The notes under the pieces were generated by a model. It was given only the letters and a program-made list of their open reading frames with translations, did not search any database and was not told where the DNA came from. Below are positions 1-8,941 of a DNA stretch of 64,000 nt, in pieces. Each line of letters starts with the position of its first letter. Positions within the stretch are counted from its first letter, which is position 1. Made by a program: the position numbers and the translations under genes. The DNA is from Bdellovibrionales bacterium (lineage in GTDB: Bacteria > Bdellovibrionota > Bdellovibrionia > Bdellovibrionales > JAKFYE01), in NCBI GenBank assembly GCA_021731045.1, contig JAKFYE010000002.1, positions 38,041 to 102,040 on the forward strand, read 5' to 3'.

Positions 1-98
1 GCCGCAACATATTTTTTGATTCCACGACTATGGACATCTTCAAGCATTGACATGAATGAACCCCCTAAAATGGATTCAATCATTTGATCTATTTTCAT
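1..98 (-). CDS. Possible 5' end of a divergent gene, cut by the window edge
   Basis: An open frame on the minus strand starts with ATG at position 98 and stays open for 32 codons to the left edge. The residues (MKIDQMIESILGG and onward) look like ordinary soluble protein, with balanced charged and hydrophobic positions. No convincing ribosome binding site precedes the ATG. It would be divergent from the mre operon, with about 90 bases between them for both promoters. It is too short to assign a family and may be spurious. On the plus strand nothing in positions 1-186 resembles the end of mreB. Confidence 0.25.
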   Translation of the reverse strand, partial: MKIDQMIESILGGSFMSMLEDVHSRGIKKYVA

Positions 99-186
99 CA
101 AATGAATCAAGGAGATTTCTTGGAAATCGCTCGTGGTTTTGCTAGCGTTATAGCTGATATTTTTAATTTTCAAGAAAGGTCCCTTC

Positions 187-1062
187 GTGTTTGGCCTATT
201 TCCACTCGATTTTCGTAAAATTTTACTTATTATTTTTGTTTTTGCGCTTCCGTTGATCTCTGTTAACATTCAGCGTAAGGCCGGCGAAGCACCTTGGTAC
301 TTTATGCCATTTACTGTGGCGACTGAAGTTGTTCAGAATGGCTACTCAAAACTTGTCTACATCGTAAAAGACACCACTCGCGAATATTTAAATTTAATTG
401 ATATCAAAAAAGAAAATCGTGATCTGAAAGAGAAACTGGCGCGACTCGAGGCACAGCTCGCCATTCATGATGAAGTCGTAAACGAAAATACACGCTTACT
501 AGGACTTGTTGATTTCAAACAACGTGAGCCCATGGATCTTGTTGCCGCTAAAGTTATTGGGTTTGATCTTTTCTCTCAATATGCAACGGTACGAATCAAT
601 CGTGGCTCTGACAGTGGGATTGTTCCAGGTCAAGCCGTCGTGACTCCAGTAGGTGTTGTGGGGTCTATTCTGTCCGCAAATAATAACACGTCGCAAGTTC
701 TCGTCCTCACAGATCGTTACTCCGTTATCGATGCAATCGTTCAACGCTCGCGTGCACGTGGTGTCGTCGAAGGAAAAACACAAACCTCCGCACAACTTAA
801 ATATCTTCAGAGAACAGATGATGTTTTGGTTGGTGATCTTATCGTCACGAGCGGCTTAGACCCCGCTCTTCCTCAGGGTTTTCCAGTAGGCAAAGTGATC
901 AGTGCCGTTAAGAAAACGTACGGCATTACTCAAGCTGTTGAACTTGAGCCCATGATCGACGCGTCTCAATTAGAAGAAGTTTTTATCGTTAGAAAAATTG
1001 TCGGAAAGTCTGATGCACCAAAAAACGTGAGCAGTTTAGATTCAGAGAAGATTAAAAAATGA
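187..1062 (+). CDS. mreC: Rod shape-determining protein MreC
   Basis: Periplasmic scaffold of the cell-wall elongation machinery, linking MreB, MreD, PBP2 and RodA. The 291-residue product has one N-terminal membrane segment (about residues 11-28), then a charged coiled coil (about 70-105), then the two beta-barrel-like MreC domains to about residue 270. The length is typical for MreC. The start is GTG at 187, preceded by an AAAGG-like site in the run before it. It is the first gene of a tight operon: its stop overlaps the mreD start by 4 bases. mreB is not seen immediately upstream, so it must lie elsewhere or further left. The assignment is firm because of domain order and the mreD-mrdA-rodA neighbours. 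Confidence 0.93.
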   Translation: MFGLFPLDFRKILLIIFVFALPLISVNIQRKAGEAPWYFMPFTVATEVVQNGYSKLVYIVKDTTREYLNLIDIKKENRDLKEKLARLEAQLAIHDEVVNENTRLLGLVDFKQREPMDLVAAKVIGFDLFSQYATVRINRGSDSGIVPGQAVVTPVGVVGSILSANNNTSQVLVLTDRYSVIDAIVQRSRARGVVEGKTQTSAQLKYLQRTDDVLVGDLIVTSGLDPALPQGFPVGKVISAVKKTYGITQAVELEPMIDASQLEEVFIVRKIVGKSDAPKNVSSLDSEKIKK

Positions 1063-1589
1063 AAGATCGAAACATTTTAATTTGGAACTCGCTTGTTTTT
1101 ATACTGCTTTCAGTATTAATTGCCGGGTTTCAAACTTCTTTTTGGCCATCTATATTACGAGTTCTAAGTGGCGCGAATCTTTGGCTCTTTTTAACTGTAT
1201 ATATCTGTATCTATAGAAATTTTGATCAAGGTTTAATTTTTGTTTACTTAAATACGATGGCGGTTCACGCTTTCACCTCACTTCCAATCGGGATTCTCCT
1301 CTCGTTACAAATTATTGTTTTAATCATGTGTAATTTTCTAAGATCTCGGATTTTTTGGAATACAGCCTCTTATTATTTAATTATTAGCATCGCGAGCATT
1401 GTTTTAATGGAAGTGTCCTTTATGTTGTTGTCGTACTTTTTTGAAAACTCGCCCGCGCAGAGTTTTGCATGGAAAGAAACTTTAATTACGATTGTACTAA
1501 CACCTGCATTGGGATTTTTATTTTATTCTCTAGGTCGATTTGTAGATTCACTTTTGCCGCCACCGCAGATTGGGGCCACTAAAACATGA
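1059..1589 (+). CDS. mreD: Rod shape-determining protein MreD
   Basis: Small integral membrane protein of the elongasome, 176 residues, with about five hydrophobic segments and almost no soluble domain. MreD sequences are poorly conserved, so the call rests on size, topology and position between mreC and the PBP2 gene. Its ATG overlaps the mreC stop by 4 bases and its own stop overlaps the mrdA ATG by 4 bases, which suggests translational coupling across the operon. The C-terminus ends in a short proline-rich cytoplasmic tail. Confidence 0.88.
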   Translation: MKDRNILIWNSLVFILLSVLIAGFQTSFWPSILRVLSGANLWLFLTVYICIYRNFDQGLIFVYLNTMAVHAFTSLPIGILLSLQIIVLIMCNFLRSRIFWNTASYYLIISIASIVLMEVSFMLLSYFFENSPAQSFAWKETLITIVLTPALGFLFYSLGRFVDSLLPPPQIGATKT

Positions 1590-3559
1590 GTGATTATCTA
1601 AATGACCCCGAAGCCGTCAAAGATTTTTATCCGCGCTATCGTCTTCTTTACTTAGCTGTCGGAGTGACCTTTGCAATTTTCTTTTTAAGACTTTGGTTTT
1701 TACAAGTGATTCAGGGAAGCGAGTTACGCGAGTTCTCAGAGAGAAACCGACTTAAACACGAAAAAATTGTCGCTCCTCGTGGAATCATGTTTGATCGCAA
1801 TGGCGAAATCCTCGTGGATAATCTACCCGGCTTTGATGTGACCGTCACACCTCAGTATGTAACAAATTTAGATTCACTAACAGAGGACTTATCTAAAATT
1901 TTTAAACTCAATCCGAAAAATATCGTAAATGACATTAAAAAAAGTCGTTTTCAAAATGGTACTTTCAGACCCGTTCGTATCGTCGACAATATTTCTCGTG
2001 ATGATGTTATAAAAGTTGAAAAACTACGACTCATTCATCCTGGACTTGAGGTAAAAGTTTCTGTTAAACGCAGCTATCTTGATGGCCAAATCGGAGCACA
2101 GCTTTTTGGGTATGTGGGTGAGATATCAAAAGAGGAACTACCACGATTAAATGCAAATCGAAAAATCGATGACCGTTTTGAACAAGGCGATCTCGTAGGT
2201 AAGAGTGGTTTAGAACAGGTCTATGACGACAAAGCTCGCGGAACCGACGGCGCAAGTTTTGTGCAGGTAGATGCACACGGGCGTGAAATCGCCACTCAAG
2301 CTTCGAGCATTTTAAGCGGATTTACCCGCACGCAAGAACCAGCTCCCGGAAATAGCATGATGCTCACTATTGATAAAGATGTGCAAGAAGCAGCATGGAA
2401 TGCGCTAGCAGGGACCGGTCGAATCGGGGCTGTTGTTGCACTTGATCCTCACAACGGCGAAGTTTTAGCTTGGGTCGTGGCGCCCTCTTACGATCCAGGA
2501 GAATTCTCAACGGGTATTTCATCAAAACTCTGGTCAAAACTGATCAACGACCCATATAAACCTTTGCGAAATAAAGTGGTGCAAGATCACAATGCTCCTG
2601 GCTCAACTTTCAAGGCCATCGTAGCCTTAGCAGCGTTGCAAGAAAAAATAGTGACCACTCAAACAACTCATTTTTGCCCTGGCTTTATTAAATTTGGTCG
2701 CAAGGTTTACCATTGTCATTTAAAGCAGGGACACGGCTCGGTGAATATTACGATGGCGCTCGAGCGTTCTTGCAATGTATTCTTTTATAAAATGGGCATG
2801 GCTCTTGGTATTGATCGAATTTCCAAATACGCTAAAGCTTTAGGCTTAGGTGCGCGCACGGACGTCACCGTACCGAATGAAGTGCCAGGCTTAGTTCCAA
2901 ACTCTGAATGGAAATTAAAAGCCTTGGGTGAAGAATGGCAACCTGGCGAAAATTTAAGTAATGCCATTGGGCAAGGCTTCGTGTTGACCACTCCGATTCA
3001 AATGGCGATGGCTTATTCCGGTATCGCTATGGGTGGCCCCGTGTATCAACCTCACGTGCTTAGAAAAATCGTAGATGTTTCCGGCAATATCATTCAAGAA
3101 ATTGAACCTAAACTTAAATTTGATCCGTCCGTGGGATTTAATACGAATAACGTAGTCATCGATAAAAAAAATTATGAGATTGTACGCGAAGGCTTGCGTC
3201 TAGTTTCAAACGGCGCAGCGGGAACTGCCCGTGGACAAAAAATTGCCGGCATCGAAATTGCCGGCAAATCTGGCACAAGCCAACTTTTTAATCTTAATAC
3301 CGATCAAGTTTATGCAAAATGTGCGAACCGTCCTTTAGATCAACGGCATCATGGTTGGTTCGTGGGCTATGCTCCAGCAAACAATCCACAAATTGCCGTA
3401 GCCGTGTTAGCCGAGCATTCGTGTTCTGGATCTGGAGGCGCTGCACCCGTCGTAAAAGATGTGATTAAAACCTATATGGTAAAATATCATCCGGAACTCA
3501 TTAAAGACAAAGATGACCTAAAAGATATTAAACTTCCGGCTCCCGAAGTAGAGGACTAA
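1586..3559 (+). CDS. mrdA: Penicillin-binding protein 2 (peptidoglycan transpeptidase)
   Basis: Class B penicillin-binding protein that cross-links peptidoglycan during rod elongation with RodA. It has 657 residues: a short cytoplasmic tail, one membrane anchor (about 20-42), a non-catalytic pedestal domain and a C-terminal transpeptidase domain. The three active-site motifs are visible: S340-T-F-K343 (SxxK, within APGSTFK), S395-C-N397 (SxN) and K561-S-G-T564 (KTG-type box). Overlap with mreD and a 4-base gap to rodA support the elongation-specific assignment over the divisional PBP3. The acidic C-terminal tail after about residue 640 is slightly longer than usual. All catalytic residues are intact. 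Confidence 0.95.
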   Translation: MSDYLNDPEAVKDFYPRYRLLYLAVGVTFAIFFLRLWFLQVIQGSELREFSERNRLKHEKIVAPRGIMFDRNGEILVDNLPGFDVTVTPQYVTNLDSLTEDLSKIFKLNPKNIVNDIKKSRFQNGTFRPVRIVDNISRDDVIKVEKLRLIHPGLEVKVSVKRSYLDGQIGAQLFGYVGEISKEELPRLNANRKIDDRFEQGDLVGKSGLEQVYDDKARGTDGASFVQVDAHGREIATQASSILSGFTRTQEPAPGNSMMLTIDKDVQEAAWNALAGTGRIGAVVALDPHNGEVLAWVVAPSYDPGEFSTGISSKLWSKLINDPYKPLRNKVVQDHNAPGSTFKAIVALAALQEKIVTTQTTHFCPGFIKFGRKVYHCHLKQGHGSVNITMALERSCNVFFYKMGMALGIDRISKYAKALGLGARTDVTVPNEVPGLVPNSEWKLKALGEEWQPGENLSNAIGQGFVLTTPIQMAMAYSGIAMGGPVYQPHVLRKIVDVSGNIIQEIEPKLKFDPSVGFNTNNVVIDKKNYEIVREGLRLVSNGAAGTARGQKIAGIEIAGKSGTSQLFNLNTDQVYAKCANRPLDQRHHGWFVGYAPANNPQIAVAVLAEHSCSGSGGAAPVVKDVIKTYMVKYHPELIKDKDDLKDIKLPAPEVED

Positions 3560-3563
3560 ATAG

Positions 3564-4679
3564 ATGCAGTTGCAAGTTGAACATCGATCCCGCTTACGAA
3601 AATTTGATTTTAATTTTGCACTCGTCATTTTGGCATTAAATGTGATTGGCTTAATCAATCTTTACAGTGCCACTCATGGTGCTAATAGCACCGAGATGAA
3701 TCGACTTTTTATTTCACAACTATTTTGGTTGGGGGGAGGATGGTCCTGCTATATTATTAGTACGTTTATCGACTATAAATTTTTTATTCGCGTGGCGTTT
3801 ATTATTTACGGCATCAACTTACTTTTACTTATCGCGGTAAAATTTTTTGGAAAGGTCGCCCTAGGAGCTCAACGTTGGCTAGACCTTGGATTCTTCTTTT
3901 TTCAACCTTCAGAAACCATGAAAGTGGCATTGGTGTTAATCCTAACTCCCATTTTGGCACGGCATTCATCATCTCGCGGGCTTGGCCTTAAAGAGTTGCT
4001 ACTTCCGATTCTTATTCTATCTGTGCCGTTTGTTTTGACGGTTAAACAACCGGATTTGGGAACCGCGCTCACTTTAGGTGCCATTGCGAGCTCTATGATT
4101 TTATTTGTCGGTGTTCGCCGTAATATTTTGATTCCGGTGATCGTGGCGATGAGCTTGCTGATTCCAATAGCGTGGAACTACTCCCTGAAAGATTATCAAC
4201 GAGAACGTATCCATACGTTTTTAGATCCAGGTCGTGACCCGAAAGGATCTGGATATAATAGCATTCAATCTAAAATTGCCGTCGGAAGCGGAAAAATTTT
4301 AGGTAAAGGCTTTAGAAAAGGAACTCAATCACAACTTGAATTTTTACCTGAACGTCACACCGATTTTATTTTTTCAGTTTTAAGTGAGGAACATGGTTTT
4401 GTGGGTAGCATCACCACGCTTGGACTCTTTTGCATGTTGCTACTCTTAGGTGTACGAATTGCCTCTCAAGCGCGTGACAAAGCCGGAGCCCTTTTGACCG
4501 TCGGCATTCTTTCAATTTTATTTTGTCATATGTTTGTTAATATCGGTATGGTGATTGGGCTCTTGCCTATTGTGGGTATTCCGCTACCGCTCGTCTCATA
4601 TGGTGGTTCGAGTTTACTTACCACGCTCTTCGGCCTTGGACTTATTTCCAGCGTCAGCCTTAGAAAATTCTTATTTTAA
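3564..4679 (+). CDS. rodA: Rod shape-determining protein RodA (SEDS glycosyltransferase)
   Basis: SEDS-family peptidoglycan polymerase working with PBP2. It has 371 residues and about ten membrane segments. Family signatures include the region around RWLDLG, the TDFIFSVLSEEHGFVG segment in the conserved extracytoplasmic loop, and GLLPIVGIPLPLVSYGGSS near the C-terminus. The gene is last in the mreC-mreD-mrdA-rodA operon, 4 bases after mrdA, and a hairpin follows its stop. RodA is preferred over FtsW because of the operon context. Confidence 0.95.
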   Translation: MQLQVEHRSRLRKFDFNFALVILALNVIGLINLYSATHGANSTEMNRLFISQLFWLGGGWSCYIISTFIDYKFFIRVAFIIYGINLLLLIAVKFFGKVALGAQRWLDLGFFFFQPSETMKVALVLILTPILARHSSSRGLGLKELLLPILILSVPFVLTVKQPDLGTALTLGAIASSMILFVGVRRNILIPVIVAMSLLIPIAWNYSLKDYQRERIHTFLDPGRDPKGSGYNSIQSKIAVGSGKILGKGFRKGTQSQLEFLPERHTDFIFSVLSEEHGFVGSITTLGLFCMLLLLGVRIASQARDKAGALLTVGILSILFCHMFVNIGMVIGLLPIVGIPLPLVSYGGSSLLTTLFGLGLISSVSLRKFLF

Positions 4680-4697
4680 TTATTGTTTTTTGGAAGC

Positions 4698-4721
4698 GAA
4701 GGTCCCCGTGTAGAGACCTTC
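4698..4721. terminator. Hairpin between convergent rodA and trxA
   Basis: A 7-bp inverted repeat (GAAGGTC/GACCTTC, 10-nt loop) lies between two convergent genes. On the plus strand it is followed by AAAGATTTTT, so it can plausibly end rodA transcription. The stem is short and the T run is interrupted, so efficiency is uncertain. Confidence 0.5.
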
Positions 4722-4729
4722 AAAGATTT

Positions 4730-5056
4730 TTAGATGTGTTTATTAAGCATCGCGAGAATATTTTCTTTAGGATGGTTTCCTGTGATTTGGTCAACTTGCT
4801 TTCCATTTTTAAATAAAATTAAAGTTGGAATTCCACGAATTCCAAATTGTGGAGGAATACCAGGATTTTCATCAACATTCAGCTTCGCAATGGTAATTTT
4901 GGCTCCCAATTCACCCGCAATTTCTTCTAACTTTGGTGCTAGTGCACGACAAGGGCCACACCATTCCGCCCAAAAATCTACCAGCACCGGAGTGCCTGAT
5001 TTTAAAACATCCGCATCAAAACTTCCATCAGTGACCGGTCTAATATTTTGTGACAT
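4730..5056 (-). CDS. trxA: Thioredoxin
   Basis: Small cytoplasmic disulfide reductase, 108 residues from the chosen start. The WCGPC active site lies at residues 32-36 with the redox cysteines C33 and C36, and the conserved cis-proline is in GIRGIPT. The frame is open further upstream to 5095, but the ATG at 5056 is preferred. It is preceded by GAGGAG at good spacing, and the protein then has the standard thioredoxin length starting MSQNI. It faces rodA convergently and is probably a single-gene unit. Confidence 0.95.
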   Translation of the reverse strand: MSQNIRPVTDGSFDADVLKSGTPVLVDFWAEWCGPCRALAPKLEEIAGELGAKITIAKLNVDENPGIPPQFGIRGIPTLILFKNGKQVDQITGNHPKENILAMLNKHI

Positions 5057-5108
5057 TTCGTACGACTCCTCGTTAATTTGCCTTATAAAGATCATGTTTT
5101 TTCCTCAA

Positions 5109-5164
5109 TGGTCAACCCCCCAAAAGATTCAGTAGGTGAAATTGTTCTTTTGGTCAGTTGACCA
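5109..5164. promoter_or_regulatory. TGGTCAAC/GTTGACCA inverted repeats upstream of trxA
   Basis: The trxA upstream region holds TGGTCAAC at 5109-5116 and its exact reverse complement at 5157-5164. The second copy overlaps a compact palindrome, TGGTCA-GT-TGACCA (5151-5164). Spaced palindromic half-sites in a region shared by two divergent genes are typical of an operator, but no regulator is identified. Confidence 0.3.
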
Positions 5165-5287
5165 ACCGCACAACCCTAGTTAAGTCGTTTATAAATCACA
5201 TTTCGTAGTGCAACGGAATGAAATACTCCACTCAACTATCGTCGAGCCATTCCGGTATTTATCCTTAAATAGTGCTATTATTTAAGT

Positions 5288-7222
5288 GTGGAAAAGGGTG
5301 ATCTTAAAGTTCTTATTGTCGAAGACGATCAAACACTCGGTAAGGGTTTGGTTGAAGCTTTCAAAAAAGCGGGCTTCGGCGCGCTCCTCGCGAGCAAACC
5401 TGACGAAGCTTTAGCATTAACACAAATGCAGGTTTTTAATGCCTATGTTATTGACTGCCTTCTGCCTAAAATTTCAGGCTTAGATCTTATTAAAAAACTT
5501 CGCGAACAAATAGGGGCCGGCACGGCGGTCATACTCACGAGCGGAATTTACAAAGATAAAAACTTTGTTAAAGATGCCCTCGCACAAACTGGAGCTATTG
5601 CTTTTTTTGAAAAACCATTTAACCTTCCCGCGCTTATCGAAAGCGTTGAAAAATCTCTTAAAGATTTAATTGATGACCCTGTCGAACCTTTTCAAGAAAT
5701 ACTTTATAAAACAAGCAGCACTCCTGGAGAAAAAACAAAAGCCATTTCAAAAACTAAAAGCCTACACGGCTTTGATGTTATGCGCGCAATCTCTTATCTT
5801 ATGGGTCCTTCAATTTCAGGAACCTTAACACTCAAAGACCGCGCTGACGGCAATGAGTCTTCGATTAGCTTTTCTGAAGGAAAAATTGTGAAAGCTATCG
5901 TTAAAGATCCACTTTCCTTTTTTGGGGCGCTGTTAGTAGAAAAAAACTTTATTTCAGCTGAAGAACTCGAGATGGCTTTAGCCACGCCTAATCCCAAAAA
6001 AGTCGGCGAACGTCTTGTCGACGCCAACGTGATTAGTCCGCATGTGATTTTTATCGTACAAGCAGAGCAAATGGCCATCCGTCTTTCTTTGCTTATCAAA
6101 GATACTTCTTACGAAATTTCTTGGAAAGACGAACTTATTCCACCCGGTGACTCAAGTATCGATCACGCATTATTTTATTCTTTTTGCAGCGCCTGGATTA
6201 CGTCAAAATTAAATTTACAATGGTTAAAAGTTTTTTATCTTCCCTTGATGGAAAACAAAATTTTGCGCAATCCTGGCTTTAATGAAACCCATCTTATTAC
6301 CCGATTAGCTCCACTATCGAACATGCAAGGTTTCTCGAACCGTGCTGTTTCGGGCGTCAATTTACAACAGTTGGTGAGCGATCACCCTCAAGAGGAAGAA
6401 CGAATTTTAAGTGCTATTCATCTTATGGTCGTAACCGCACAAATTAGCTTTGATAAAACTACAAAAGTTGTCGATATCGTATCTCAGATCGCGCGATTTA
6501 AACGCATTCGACATGACTTAGAAAATAAAAACTTTTTCGATATTTTAGGTGTCAGCACAAAGTCAAAAGCAAATGAAATTAAAAGAGCCTACCATGAGTT
6601 AGCCAAAGTCTTTCATCCGGATAAACTGAGTGCGACGACACCTGAAGAATTAAGGTCTTTAACCCGAGATATTTTTTCAAAAATGACCGTAGCTTATGAA
6701 ACACTGAGTAACGAAACGTCTCGTGCGAATTATTTGAAGGAGCTCGAACAAGGACGGGCCGAAACAATTCTTCAATCAGAGGCTTTGTTTGAAGAGGCCA
6801 AAGCCTTTATTAAAGCCAGCCAAGCCACTAAGGCTTTAGAAAAAATTCGCGCGGCCATGGCCATACGACGACCGACCTCTGATCTTATTCTGCATTATCT
6901 ATGGGCCCGTCTAATGACTCTCAGTGCGCATCAAGATCAACAACGTGAACTCTTGGACATCGAAGCCGGCCTAGGTAAAATTCCACCAGAGGATCGTCAC
7001 AGCGCTATATATTATTTTGTGAAAGGCTTATTCCAGAAATACTTAGGTGATTTTGATATGGCCAAGCGCAACCTGCAACACGCCCTTTCTCTAATGCCTA
7101 ATTTTATTGAAGCCCAAAGAGAATTAAACGTTATGAAATCCAGTGAAAAAAACAAGCCCGTCGATATCTTCAAAGACGATCTCAGTTCTGTCGTTTCCTC
7201 ACTATTTAAAAAGAAAAAATGA
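5288..7222 (+). CDS. Receiver - DUF4388 - DnaJ - TPR fusion protein
   Basis: A 644-residue cytoplasmic protein with an unusual domain order. Residues 7-120 are a response-regulator receiver domain with an acidic pair (D13, D14), phospho-acceptor D56 (YVID), T84 and K109 (FFEKPF), so it looks phosphorylatable. Residues about 165-300 match a DUF4388/PATAN-like domain (ISGTLTL, then FSEGKIVKA). About 413-487 is a J-domain with the HPD motif near residue 444 that stimulates Hsp70 ATPase. The C-terminal 150 residues form TPR-like helices. The start is GTG at 5288. It is monocistronic, with a terminator downstream. Inference: a phosphorylation-controlled co-chaperone or adaptor; the actual partner is unknown. 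Confidence 0.8.
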   Translation: MEKGDLKVLIVEDDQTLGKGLVEAFKKAGFGALLASKPDEALALTQMQVFNAYVIDCLLPKISGLDLIKKLREQIGAGTAVILTSGIYKDKNFVKDALAQTGAIAFFEKPFNLPALIESVEKSLKDLIDDPVEPFQEILYKTSSTPGEKTKAISKTKSLHGFDVMRAISYLMGPSISGTLTLKDRADGNESSISFSEGKIVKAIVKDPLSFFGALLVEKNFISAEELEMALATPNPKKVGERLVDANVISPHVIFIVQAEQMAIRLSLLIKDTSYEISWKDELIPPGDSSIDHALFYSFCSAWITSKLNLQWLKVFYLPLMENKILRNPGFNETHLITRLAPLSNMQGFSNRAVSGVNLQQLVSDHPQEEERILSAIHLMVVTAQISFDKTTKVVDIVSQIARFKRIRHDLENKNFFDILGVSTKSKANEIKRAYHELAKVFHPDKLSATTPEELRSLTRDIFSKMTVAYETLSNETSRANYLKELEQGRAETILQSEALFEEAKAFIKASQATKALEKIRAAMAIRRPTSDLILHYLWARLMTLSAHQDQQRELLDIEAGLGKIPPEDRHSAIYYFVKGLFQKYLGDFDMAKRNLQHALSLMPNFIEAQRELNVMKSSEKNKPVDIFKDDLSSVVSSLFKKKK

Positions 7223-7242
7223 TTGAGTAGAAAAACTTGAAA

Positions 7243-7273
7243 AGTCCCCGATCATTAAAAGCAATCGAGGACT
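7243..7273. terminator. Bidirectional intrinsic terminator
   Basis: AGTCCCCGAT at 7243-7252 pairs with ATCGAGGACT at 7264-7273 (10 bp with one mismatch). It is followed by CATTTTTC on the plus strand and preceded by an A-rich run, so it can act in both directions between two convergent genes. Confidence 0.7.
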
Positions 7274-7285
7274 CATTTTTCAGAA

Positions 7286-7654
7286 TTAACGACAGATATA
7301 GCTGCCTAGATCTTTTCCGTTTACCTCTAAGCTAGATTCGTTGAGTTCATCAAGAAAAATACCAAAAGTAACCTTTAGATCATTCGACGAAAAATCAAAT
7401 GAAACATCTTCTGTATTTACGACGCCATCAACCTCGAATTCTGCAGTTACATTTGCACCTTCAAAAAGTTCAAGACGATAAGATGCCGGCACACCCTCTA
7501 TGACTTCACCCTGAATGAGAGGTGATAATACGACTGTTTTTTGACCTAATTTTTGAGTCGTACGGTTGTACTCTGTGCAAACAAATTTTTCGGCGGCCAA
7601 AGCAGGAACCGTCATCGCACAAAAGATCGCAACATAAATTAAATTCACTTTCAT
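7286..7654 (-). CDS. Small secreted protein of unknown function
   Basis: A 122-residue protein with a clear signal peptide (basic MKVN, hydrophobic core, cleavage after ALAA near residue 21). The mature part, about 100 residues, is acidic, rich in beta-type residues and ends YICR. It holds two cysteines, one near the mature N-terminus and one near the C-terminus, which could form a disulfide. The ATG is preceded by an AGGAGAA-type site. It stands alone between two terminators or gaps. I do not recognise a family; exported periplasmic protein is all the sequence supports. Confidence 0.7.
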   Translation of the reverse strand: MKVNLIYVAIFCAMTVPALAAEKFVCTEYNRTTQKLGQKTVVLSPLIQGEVIEGVPASYRLELFEGANVTAEFEVDGVVNTEDVSFDFSSNDLKVTFGIFLDELNESSLEVNGKDLGSYICR

Positions 7655-7841
7655 AATAATTTTCTCCTATTATTTTTATTTGAGTTGCGTGGGTCTACCA
7701 TAAGTTCTCAATACGTCAGTCCAAAAATAAAATTGTGTAAAAGAATCACGGTAGACGGTTTTATCTCTTCGTAAAGGATGGAGGTCGTGATGCTGTTTTA
7801 TAGGAAGACTGTAGAGATATTATGAGAGCGTATTAAGAGAA

Positions 7842-8939
7842 TTAATCCCAAACGCGTTTGACGCTCCAAACGCTGATACCGAGAAATGTAATGGCGACGC
7901 CCCAGATACTCAGCCAAGGGGCAACCGTGCCTTGACGCGCTAGACTCTCACTTAAAACATAGAAAGCCCAATAAAGTACGATAATGCCAATACATAAAAC
8001 CAAACCGCTCGATTTGACTGCTCGTCGGTTAGTCACCGTGCCGAGTCCTACGCCGATCAAAGAAAATGTGAGACATGTGAGTGACAACGCCCAACGTTTG
8101 TGAAACTCCGTTTTTAACAGACGTAGACGTTCGGGCGTCAGATTGGTTTGTTTAAGACCATCTTGAATATCTTGATATGTTAATGATTGCGGAGATTTTT
8201 CTCGCGTAAAATCTGTAGTGGGAGACGTCATCCGAATGTCGTATCCCACAAAATCCACCTTTGTATAATTGTCGGTCAGATTTCGGTGAATGTTACCATC
8301 TTTAAGATGTAATGTGGTTTTACCTTCAAAATCACTAGCGACTTGAACAAGCTGTCCTTCTTTGGCGATAATCGTTACTGGCATTTTTTCATCGCGTTCA
8401 TTATAAATAAAAACTTTATTCATGTGGCCCGTTTTAGAATCAATCTGATCGGCATAAACGACCAAATCAAAAAAGCCTTCAGAAAATGTACCCTCTCGTA
8501 ACGTCGCCGTCACTTTTGAATTCGCAAGTTTAGAAATCAGCAGTTCAAATTGCCGATTGCCCCAGGGCCCTACTTGAAATGACGTATGTGCCGAAACCAG
8601 CGCTAACATAGTTCCTAAAATGACCGCCGGTAATGTGAGCGTCGACATACTAAGCCCTACCGATCGCATGGCGATAATTTCTGAGTCTGAGCTTAAGCGT
8701 CCGTACGTCATTAAGACCGCAAACAATAAGCTCATTGGCAAAATGGCGGGTAAAAAACTGATGGACATAAACCCCATCATTTCCACAATAGTTTTAATAC
8801 TTAAACCATGAACTAAAACAAACTCTGTTAAACGTAACGCTTGAAACATGAGAAGAATAAAAATAAAAACCATAACTCCCAGAATTAAACCCGGAAGCAT
8901 CTCAATAAAAATATATCGAGCGGCTTGTCGTCCTCTCAT
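7842..8939 (-). CDS. LptF/LptG family LPS export permease
   Basis: A 365-residue membrane protein of the YjgP/YjgQ family, the permease half of the Lpt complex that extracts LPS from the inner membrane. Three membrane helices occupy the first 115 residues or so (including the GRLSSDSEIIAMRSVG coupling region after the second). A periplasmic beta-jellyroll-like domain fills about 120-270, and three helices follow at the end. LptF and LptG cannot be separated by eye and only one copy is present here. Its ATG lies 2 bases after the kdsA stop, so the minus-strand order is kdsA then permease, both in the LPS pathway. Confidence 0.88.
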   Translation of the reverse strand: MRGRQAARYIFIEMLPGLILGVMVFIFILLMFQALRLTEFVLVHGLSIKTIVEMMGFMSISFLPAILPMSLLFAVLMTYGRLSSDSEIIAMRSVGLSMSTLTLPAVILGTMLALVSAHTSFQVGPWGNRQFELLISKLANSKVTATLREGTFSEGFFDLVVYADQIDSKTGHMNKVFIYNERDEKMPVTIIAKEGQLVQVASDFEGKTTLHLKDGNIHRNLTDNYTKVDFVGYDIRMTSPTTDFTREKSPQSLTYQDIQDGLKQTNLTPERLRLLKTEFHKRWALSLTCLTFSLIGVGLGTVTNRRAVKSSGLVLCIGIIVLYWAFYVLSESLARQGTVAPWLSIWGVAITFLGISVWSVKRVWD

Positions 8940-8941
8940 GA

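Noticed and set aside
106..222. 38-codon plus-strand ORF overlapping the mreC start
   Set aside because: No ribosome site; it overlaps the mreC N-terminus in another frame and looks like chance.
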